This document shows, piece by piece, positions 1-4,643 of a stretch of DNA of 6,134 nucleotides; position 1 is the first letter of the stretch; every line of letters starts with the position of its first letter. Under the pieces are notes generated by a model that was given only the letters and a program-made list of their open reading frames with translations, was not told the origin of the DNA and made no database searches. The stretch is from the NCBI GenBank assembly GCA_947177345.1, contig CAMWUB010000092.1, forward strand, positions 1 through 6,134, in the 5' to 3' direction. The stretch comes from an uncultured Ruminococcus sp. GTDB lineage: Bacteria > Bacillota > Clostridia > Oscillospirales > Ruminococcaceae. A program made the translations under genes and the position numbers.

Positions 1-8
1 GTTTTGTT

Positions 9-1289
9 TTATTTGATTTTATTCGTGTAAAGAATATTCATATCAATATAGCCGTCTATGCCGTCGATAAGTCCGGTACTGCTCGCCTGCCACATGAAAT
101 AGTCTCCGGTGTAGTCGGTTTCGTCGGTGTAGTGGGCAAGCCATACGGGTTCGTTATAGTTGTTAGTCCATGAGTTTAACAGGAAATTTTTACTACTATA
201 TAGCATCGCTGAATATCCGTAACTTTCCATTTCCGCACAAAACAGGTTGAAAAGTTCGTTTAGTTCGTGGAGACTTATATTGTACTCCTGAAAATTCGTG
301 AACTCTTCCCAGTCGAAAGCTATCGGAAAATCAAGTTCCTGACCGTCAAGAGTTTCGTTTATATACTCCGCAAGTTCCCTGACACCCTCGGCAGTATGAA
401 GCGTAGTATAGAAATATATTCCCACTTCCAGACCGGCTTCACGAGCTTTCCGGATATTTTCAGAATACCAGTCATCTTGTTTTATTTCGTCGTAAAAATG
501 TCCCATACGTATTATGACAAAATCACAACCGGCATTCTTTACCGCATTGAAATCAATATCACCCTGCCATGTTGATACATCTATTCCAAATTTTACATTA
601 TCTCCGGAATATGTTTCAATAAATTCAGTAAAGGGTGTTCCGTCGCTGTAATCGGGTGTCCATTCGCCATTGAACTCATATGACGGCGTTTCACTTAATA
701 CAACTACCGTCATATTCCATGAGGTCACATTACCTGAACTGTCCGTAACGTGTACGGTTATCGGATAATTGCCGATTTCTTCGGTATTTACTTCACCGTC
801 GTATGTAAGAGTCGGAACAGGGTCATAATTATCACCATAGCCGACCAGCTTTTTTAAATCGAACTCCGTTCCTTTTGTGACGTATGGGGAATTTCCCATA
901 TTAAAGAGTGTCGGGGGTGTAGTATCGGCAACGGTATACGTCACTTTCTTCTGAAACTCACCGTTACTATAACGACAGTTTATATATACTTCGTGTTCAC
1001 CTGTTTCAGATGTGTCAAGGATTCTGTCACCGTTGAGTATTTCAACATTGGATTTTTTTACAAAATCGTCGATATTCATGTAGTCGTAAATTTCTACGGT
1101 TTCAGGCGTATCAAGAATTAGGTTATCTGGTGGCTTGACGTTTGTTTTCTGTGAAATTACCGGTATACTATCCGGCACAGTAGTTCCTGATATGGACGGG
1201 GTATTTACACTTGCTGGAAGTGTCTGTACTTCACGTGTACAGCCTGTCATTAGGCTGAGTGCAATAATAGAAATAAAAAATTTTTTCAT
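9..1289 (-). CDS. Lipoprotein with Ig-like modules and a GH25 lysozyme-type domain
   Basis: Predicted surface lipoprotein of 426 residues that would hydrolyse the MurNAc-GlcNAc bond of peptidoglycan outside the membrane. Residues 1-16 are a lipoprotein signal peptide (KK, hydrophobic core, then LMTGC) with Cys17 as the lipidated residue; Met at -3 is a slightly unusual lipobox position. Residues 18-55 are a Thr/Ser/Pro-rich linker. Residues about 56-120 and 122-198 look like two bacterial Ig-like (DUF5011/Big_3 style) modules, the second beginning DTTPP and ending near DSSGNVTSW. Residues about 233-426 form the GH25 barrel: GIDVSTWQG (Asp237), FDWEEF with Asp326 and Glu328 as the expected catalytic pair, WLAHY, MWQ and YIDMN (Asp416). 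The start at 1289 is chosen over an in-frame ATG at 1319 because AAGGAG lies 6 bases before it and the signal peptide begins there. The earlier ATG falls at the -10 box. The family call is confident; the cell-wall remodelling role is inferred. Confidence 0.9.
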   Translation of the reverse strand: MKKFFISIIALSLMTGCTREVQTLPASVNTPSISGTTVPDSIPVISQKTNVKPPDNLILDTPETVEIYDYMNIDDFVKKSNVEILNGDRILDTSETGEHEVYINCRYSNGEFQKKVTYTVADTTPPTLFNMGNSPYVTKGTEFDLKKLVGYGDNYDPVPTLTYDGEVNTEEIGNYPITVHVTDSSGNVTSWNMTVVVLSETPSYEFNGEWTPDYSDGTPFTEFIETYSGDNVKFGIDVSTWQGDIDFNAVKNAGCDFVIIRMGHFYDEIKQDDWYSENIRKAREAGLEVGIYFYTTLHTAEGVRELAEYINETLDGQELDFPIAFDWEEFTNFQEYNISLHELNELFNLFCAEMESYGYSAMLYSSKNFLLNSWTNNYNEPVWLAHYTDETDYTGDYFMWQASSTGLIDGIDGYIDMNILYTNKIK

Positions 1290-1293
1290 TTTG

Positions 1294-1348
1294 TCTCCTT
1301 CAGATATTTTTATAAGCAAATTATAACATATATCAGATAGTTTGTAAA
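1294..1348 (-). promoter_or_regulatory. Promoter and ribosome binding site of the GH25 lipoprotein gene
   Basis: Read on the minus strand, the -35 box TTTACA (1343-1348) is followed by a 17-base spacer and the consensus -10 box TATAAT (1320-1325). The -10 box is preceded by TG one base away, so it is of extended type. Transcription should begin near 1313. AAGGAGA at 1294-1300 is the Shine-Dalgarno sequence for the ATG at 1289. The gene therefore has its own housekeeping-sigma promoter and does not depend on read-through from the ATPase gene. No operator-like palindrome is evident here. Confidence 0.75.
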
Positions 1349-1365
1349 GTATATTTTAATATATT

Positions 1366-1393
1366 TAAAACGGGAGGTTTTAATACCTCCCGT
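1366..1393 (-). terminator. Intrinsic terminator after the metal ATPase gene
   Basis: A perfect 9-bp inverted repeat (1370-1378 with 1385-1393, core CGGGAGGT/ACCTCCCG) has a 6-base loop and begins 6 bases past the ATPase stop codon. On the minus strand it is followed by TTTT (1366-1369) and then mixed A/T. The T-tract is short, so some read-through into the GH25 gene is possible. A-residues lie on the promoter side only loosely, so it is better read as a minus-strand terminator than as a bidirectional one. Confidence 0.8.
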
Positions 1394-1399
1394 CTGTTA

Positions 1400-3739
1400 T
1401 CACTGATATTTTTTAGTACTGAGAATTTTTACCGAGTTTAATATAAGTAACATTGCCGTTCCTGAATCCGCAAATACTGCCAGCCACATATTAGGGTGTC
1501 CGAGAAGTCCGAGTATCAGAACAACCGCTTTTATCACGAGTGCAAAAACTATATTCTGGTATGCAACTTTTAAAGTACGGTCTGCAATTTTCTTTGCTTT
1601 CAGAACTGATTCCGGTTCAGAGTTCATGAATACAGCATCTGAAGCCTCTAAAGCAAGGTCTGAACCGTTCTGCATAGCACCGCTTACATCTGCACCGGCA
1701 AGTACCGGAGCATCGTTTATACCGTCGCCTATGAACATTACTGAACCGTTTTCCTTGCGGATTTTTTCTATCTCGTGAAGTTTTCCGTCAGGAAGTAAAT
1801 CGCCTTTTGCGTAATCTATGCCGAGTTTTTCGCCGACTGCTTCAGCGTTTTCGGACTTGTCACCGGTAAGCATTACTGTACGTATTCCCATTGACTTCAA
1901 TGCGGAAATCGTTCCGGCAGATGTTTTTTTCATGGTATCTGAAACTGTTATTATTCCGCTTACAGTATCACCAATAGCAACATATATTATACTTCCGGCG
2001 GTCTTGTATTCCGGAACTGTTATGTTATTTTCCGTCATGAGCCTTTTGTTACCGCATAAAACTTTTTTGCCGTCAATTACTGCTGATATACCACGTCCTG
2101 CAATTTCTGAAACTTTTTCCGGTATAACATATTTTACTGAATTTTTTCCGCAATATTCTACAATACTTTCAGCGACAGGGTGTGTAGATGATTTTTCACA
2201 TGAAATACATAATTCAAGTAATTTTTCTTCCGTGATGTTACCGAAAGTTTTTATATCTGTTACGGTAAAATCTCCGTTGGTAAGAGTTCCGGTTTTATCA
2301 AATGCGATATTTTTTACACCGGCGAGGGCTTCTATAGCTGAACCACCTTTGAAAAGTATTCCGAGTTTAGAGGCTACACCGATTCCGGAAAAATACGCAA
2401 GCGGTACACTCAGAACCAATGCACACGGACAGCTTATTACAAGAAATGTCAGGGCGGAATAAATCCATTTATGCCACTCACCTGTAATAACCGACGGTAT
2501 GACCGCTGTAAGAAGTGCTATCGCAAGTACTATAGGTGTATAGACTTTTGAAAATTTTGTTATGAATCTGTCAATTTTCGGCTTTGCGGAAGATGCATCT
2601 TCAACAGCCTGTGCTATTTTTGAAATCATTGATTCATTGGCGGTTGCGGTTGCTCTGAGTGTGAAACTTTCGGAAAGATTTATACAACCGGAAAGAATTT
2701 CATCACCTTTACGGACGGTCAGCGGAACAGGTTCGCCATTTACCGCAGATGTATCTATTCTTGATTCGCCGTTTTCTACAACGCCGTCAACGGCTATACG
2801 TTCACCGGCTTTTATCCGGATAATATCGCCGATTTGTATATTTTCGGCAGGTGTACGGATAAATTCGCCGTTTTTAAGAACGTCCGCAAAATCCGCCTTA
2901 AGACTTGCTATATCTGTTATTGCCTTACGGCTTTTTGATACGGCGTAATCTTCAAAGAGTTCACCGATACGGAAAAATAATACAACTCCTACAGCTTCTG
3001 AATACTCACCGAGGGCAAACGCTCCTATTGTGGCGACAGTCATAAGAAAATTTTCGTCGAAAATGTTTCCTGTCCGGATATTCTTGAATGCCGATTTTAT
3101 TACATTGAATCCGAGTAAAAGATACGCACCTATGAAAAGAATCAGCGAAAGTATCTTAATTCCGGTAATATTTTCCGTTACAATAGCCAGTATAAAAAGA
3201 ACGATTCCTATAATAAGTGGTACAAATTCAGGTATTTCTTTCTTTTTGGTGGCGGTTGACTCCGTAACCGATTCGACTTCCGGAGAAGGTGACGTTTCAG
3301 GCGGTACTATTTCAACACCGGCTTCTACAGCCTGTGCGAGTTCGTTCATAAGTTCGAGGGTGTCCTCGTCTATGTTTCCGGTGACGGTCAGTTTCTTCAG
3401 CGGAAAATTGAGTACAGCACTTTCAATGCCCTGCATATCGGCTATGAGTGCTTCAATTTTACCGCCACAGTGTGCACAGTCGAGGTTGTTTATAGTATAC
3501 GTTTTAGTTATCGACGGAATTTTTTCAGCCGATACAATTTCAACTTCTGCTTCAACGGTACGTGCGATTCTGTTCATTTGTGTGAGAGTATCAGGGGTGA
3601 TATTACCGGTTACAGTAAGTTTCTTGAGTGGGAAGTTGAGTACAGCACTTTCAATGCCCTGCATATCGGCTATGAGTGCTTCAATTTTACCGCCACAGTG
3701 TGCACAGTCGAGATTGTTTATAATATAGTTTTGTTTCAT
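1400..3739 (-). CDS. P1B-type Zn/Cd/Pb-transporting ATPase with two HMA domains
   Basis: Predicted inner-membrane pump of 779 residues that uses ATP to export divalent soft metals (CadA/ZntA group). Two HMA metal-binding domains carry DCAHC (Cys12/Cys15 and Cys88/Cys91). An acidic/Thr-rich linker spans about 145-170. TM1-TM4 lie at about 172-265. The actuator domain carries NGEP at 334-337, where TGE is usual. TM6 has the CPC metal site (437-439). DKTGT starts at the phosphorylated Asp481; the HP motif of the nucleotide domain is at 520-521, and GDGINDAP at 671-678. TM7 Lys737 and TM8 Asp758, 21 residues apart, match the ZntA-type Lys/Asp pair and argue for Zn/Cd/Pb rather than Cu. The start at 3739 is preferred over an in-frame ATG at 3775. 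It has GAAAGGA 9 bases upstream and begins directly at the first HMA domain, whereas the earlier ATG has no ribosome site and sits at the predicted transcription start inside the operator. Metal preference within the group is not resolvable here. Confidence 0.95.
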   Translation of the reverse strand: MKQNYIINNLDCAHCGGKIEALIADMQGIESAVLNFPLKKLTVTGNITPDTLTQMNRIARTVEAEVEIVSAEKIPSITKTYTINNLDCAHCGGKIEALIADMQGIESAVLNFPLKKLTVTGNIDEDTLELMNELAQAVEAGVEIVPPETSPSPEVESVTESTATKKKEIPEFVPLIIGIVLFILAIVTENITGIKILSLILFIGAYLLLGFNVIKSAFKNIRTGNIFDENFLMTVATIGAFALGEYSEAVGVVLFFRIGELFEDYAVSKSRKAITDIASLKADFADVLKNGEFIRTPAENIQIGDIIRIKAGERIAVDGVVENGESRIDTSAVNGEPVPLTVRKGDEILSGCINLSESFTLRATATANESMISKIAQAVEDASSAKPKIDRFITKFSKVYTPIVLAIALLTAVIPSVITGEWHKWIYSALTFLVISCPCALVLSVPLAYFSGIGVASKLGILFKGGSAIEALAGVKNIAFDKTGTLTNGDFTVTDIKTFGNITEEKLLELCISCEKSSTHPVAESIVEYCGKNSVKYVIPEKVSEIAGRGISAVIDGKKVLCGNKRLMTENNITVPEYKTAGSIIYVAIGDTVSGIITVSDTMKKTSAGTISALKSMGIRTVMLTGDKSENAEAVGEKLGIDYAKGDLLPDGKLHEIEKIRKENGSVMFIGDGINDAPVLAGADVSGAMQNGSDLALEASDAVFMNSEPESVLKAKKIADRTLKVAYQNIVFALVIKAVVLILGLLGHPNMWLAVFADSGTAMLLILNSVKILSTKKYQ
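3408..3712 (-). repeat. Tandem HMA-domain duplication inside the ATPase gene
   Basis: Positions 3408-3484 and 3636-3712 are identical over 77 bases, with a period of 228 bases (76 codons). Beyond both ends the copies diverge by scattered substitutions while staying alignable. At protein level about 40 residues around each DCAHC motif are identical. Identity at synonymous sites indicates a recent duplication or ongoing gene conversion rather than two old domains kept alike by protein selection. Confidence 0.95.
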
Positions 3740-3757
3740 GAAAATCAGTCCTTTCAA

Positions 3758-3777
3758 ATATGAATACTTGTTCATAT
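3758..3777. promoter_or_regulatory. SmtB/CzrA-type metal-sensor operator of the ATPase gene
   Basis: A perfect 7-6-7 inverted repeat reads ATATGAACAAGTATTCATAT on the minus strand. Operators of SmtB/ZiaR/CzrA-like ArsR-family repressors have this form (ATATGAA/TGAACA half-sites facing TTCATAT). It begins 5 bases downstream of the ATPase -10 box and so covers the expected transcription start, a classic repressor position. It ends just before the Shine-Dalgarno GAAAGGA (3749-3755). Binding of an apo-sensor would block transcription until Zn/Cd/Pb releases it. The repeat is seen; the regulator identity is inferred, and its gene is not in the window. Confidence 0.75.
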
Positions 3778-3781
3778 GTTT

Positions 3782-3810
3782 AATATATCATATTTGATTC
3801 CATTTGTCAA
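3782..3810 (-). promoter_or_regulatory. Strong sigma-A-type promoter of the metal ATPase gene
   Basis: On the minus strand, a consensus -35 TTGACA (3805-3810) is followed by a 17-base spacer and -10 TATATT (3782-3787), with TG one base before the -10 (extended type). The predicted start of transcription is near 3775. This gives a leader of about 36 bases before the ATG at 3739. Such a strong promoter with an operator at its start site fits a gene that is tightly repressed and rapidly induced. Confidence 0.85.
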
Positions 3811-3830
3811 GAGGTTTCCGAAAATTTTTC

Positions 3831-3859
3831 TTTATTTTTTAAAAAAATAATGATATAAT
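3831..3859 (+). promoter_or_regulatory. Candidate promoter of the sigma/anti-sigma operon
   Basis: TGATATAAT (3851-3859) is an extended -10 with a perfect TATAAT hexamer. The -35 position 17 bases upstream (3831-3836, TTTATT) is poor. The start would be near 3866, giving a leader of about 170 bases that carries the 8-2-8 palindrome. Weaker alternatives are TTGCCT-18-TATTTT (3902-3931) and TTTTCA-17-TATATG (3958-3986). The last would place the second operator-like repeat at the transcription start. The sequence does not decide between them. Confidence 0.4.
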
Positions 3860-3876
3860 ATTATTGTATCCGATAT

Positions 3877-3894
3877 TGTTAACCGTGGTTAACA
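3877..3894. promoter_or_regulatory. Perfect 8-2-8 palindrome, probable repressor site
   Basis: TGTTAACCGTGGTTAACA pairs 8 with 8 bases around a GT centre. It lies about 11 to 28 bases downstream of the start expected from the plus-strand extended -10 at 3851-3859, a position where a bound dimer would block initiation or early elongation of the sigma operon. The half-sites resemble those of BirA operators, but those arms are separated by about 14-16 bases, so the spacing here does not fit. The cognate regulator is unknown. Confidence 0.55.
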
Positions 3895-3908
3895 TAAAAA
3901 TTTGCCTG

Positions 3909-3932
3909 AATAAAGCCTTAAACTTTATTTTT
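3909..3932 (+). other. Weak AT-rich hairpin followed by a T-tract in the sigma leader
   Basis: AATAAAG (3909-3915) can pair with CTTTATT (3923-3929) across a 7-base loop, and Ts continue to 3932. The stem has only one G-C pair. It is therefore a poor intrinsic terminator and may be chance in AT-rich DNA. If the promoter near 3854 is used, it would lie in the leader and could cause pausing. Confidence 0.2.
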
Positions 3933-3981
3933 AAAATTTTCGGAAAAATTTTCGTCTTTTTCAGCTCCTCAAATCACTTAT

Positions 3982-4001
3982 ATATGAAAAGCTTTTCACA
4001 T
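3982..4001. promoter_or_regulatory. Second SmtB/CzrA-like operator, upstream of the sigma gene
   Basis: ATATGAA, six bases (AAGCTT), then TTCACAT: 13 of 14 arm positions match the ATPase operator, with identical spacing. The centre forms a perfect 14-base palindrome TGAAAAGCTTTTCA (3985-3998). It ends 17 bases before the Shine-Dalgarno AAAGGAG of the sigma gene. The match in arms and spacing suggests the same regulator. An independent palindrome or RNA hairpin near the ribosome site is the alternative. Confidence 0.5.
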
Positions 4002-4018
4002 ATCATAAACCCTTAGCG

Positions 4019-4037
4019 AAAGGAGTGACGGACTTTG
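4019..4037 (+). promoter_or_regulatory. Ribosome binding site that fixes a TTG start
   Basis: AAAGGAG at 4019-4025 is followed by 9 bases and then TTG at 4035. An in-frame TGA at 4026 rules out any earlier start in this frame. The next in-frame ATG (4197) would begin inside sigma region 2 and has no comparable ribosome site. The TTG may keep translation of the sigma factor low. Confidence 0.8.
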
Positions 4038-4643
4038 ACTGTCGATTCTAAATTCTATGCCGGAGGTGACGGTAAAATTTCAGCGTTATTAAATCCACAC
4101 GAACAGACTATTAATTATGACATATCAGGCGAAAACATTAATGAACTGATTGTCGGCTGTTCGGAGTCCAGAGAGAAACTCGAAAAACTTTATACCATGT
4201 TCAAGGACAGCGTTTTTGCCATAGCATTCGGCATCACCTCAGATTATCATCTTTCTGAAGACTGCGTGGCTGAAACTTTTGTCCGGCTTACACAGGTTAA
4301 ACGTTTTTCCGCCAAAAAAGGAGACGGCAAAGGGTTTATTATCACTATCGCCCGCAACGTTGCACTTGAATATCGCCGTAAATACAAGAGAGAAACTGAA
4401 AATTCTGATATTTACATCAGAAATTACGGCGATGCAGACAAGACTGTTGAAAACAGTATTTATATAAATCAATTACTTGAATATCTCACCGACAAGCAAC
4501 GTCAGGTCATTGTACTGAAATGCTGTTCGGAACTGACATTCAAGGAAATAGCTAAAATCATGAAATGTCCCGAATCTACGGTAAAATCAAGGTACAGAAA
4601 AGCTATTGCTATTTTACAGGAAAAGGCAGGTGCTGACAAGTGA
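4035..4643 (+). CDS. ECF-type RNA polymerase sigma factor
   Basis: Predicted sigma-70 family regulator of 202 residues that would direct RNA polymerase to a specific promoter set in the cytoplasm. Region 2 covers about 47-118: YTMFKDSVFAIAFG, then SEDCVAETFVRL (the conserved region 2.2 helix), then FIITIARNVALEYRRK (region 2.3/2.4 promoter-melting and -10 recognition helix). Region 4 covers about 140-198: LTDKQRQVIVLK, then the helix-turn-helix LTFKEIAKIMKCPESTVKSR for -35 recognition. Region 3 is absent, as in ECF factors. An N-terminal extension of about 45 residues has no recognised domain and is longer than usual for the class. The stop overlaps the next gene by 4 bases (GTGA), so the two are translationally coupled, which is typical of a sigma/anti-sigma pair. 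The ECF subgroup and regulon cannot be assigned from the sequence. Confidence 0.88.
   Translation: MTVDSKFYAGGDGKISALLNPHEQTINYDISGENINELIVGCSESREKLEKLYTMFKDSVFAIAFGITSDYHLSEDCVAETFVRLTQVKRFSAKKGDGKGFIITIARNVALEYRRKYKRETENSDIYIRNYGDADKTVENSIYINQLLEYLTDKQRQVIVLKCCSELTFKEIAKIMKCPESTVKSRYRKAIAILQEKAGADK

Larger units (their letters stand above)
3740..4034. other. Divergent control region between ATPase and sigma operon
   Basis: These 295 bases hold no convincing gene. Going from the ATPase side, they contain a ribosome site, a 7-6-7 operator, a strong minus-strand promoter, a T6A7 tract (3835-3847) that could bend DNA or act as a UP element for both sides, and a plus-strand extended -10 candidate. 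Further on come an 8-2-8 palindrome, a weak AT-rich hairpin, a direct repeat AAAATTTTCG (3933-3942 and 3945-3954), a second operator-like repeat and the sigma-gene ribosome site. No ArsR-family regulator gene is encoded here. Confidence 0.8.

Noticed and set aside
1818..2462. Plus-strand open frame of 214 codons opposite the ATPase gene
   Set aside because: It lies wholly antisense to a well-supported P1B ATPase, has no ribosome site worth noting and its translation resembles no protein family. It is a shadow of the codon pattern on the other strand.
3030..3728. Plus-strand open frame of 232 codons opposite the HMA domains
   Set aside because: Its internal protein repeat is only the antisense reading of the duplicated HMA domains; no independent coding evidence.
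3877..3894. BirA (biotin repressor) operator
   Set aside because: Half-sites look similar, but BirA arms are separated by about 14-16 bases and here only 2 bases separate them; no biotin gene is nearby.
4060..4080. Internal GGAGGTG as a ribosome site for a later start of the sigma gene
   Set aside because: No ATG, GTG or TTG in the sigma frame follows at a usable distance, and the TTG at 4035 has a good site of its own.
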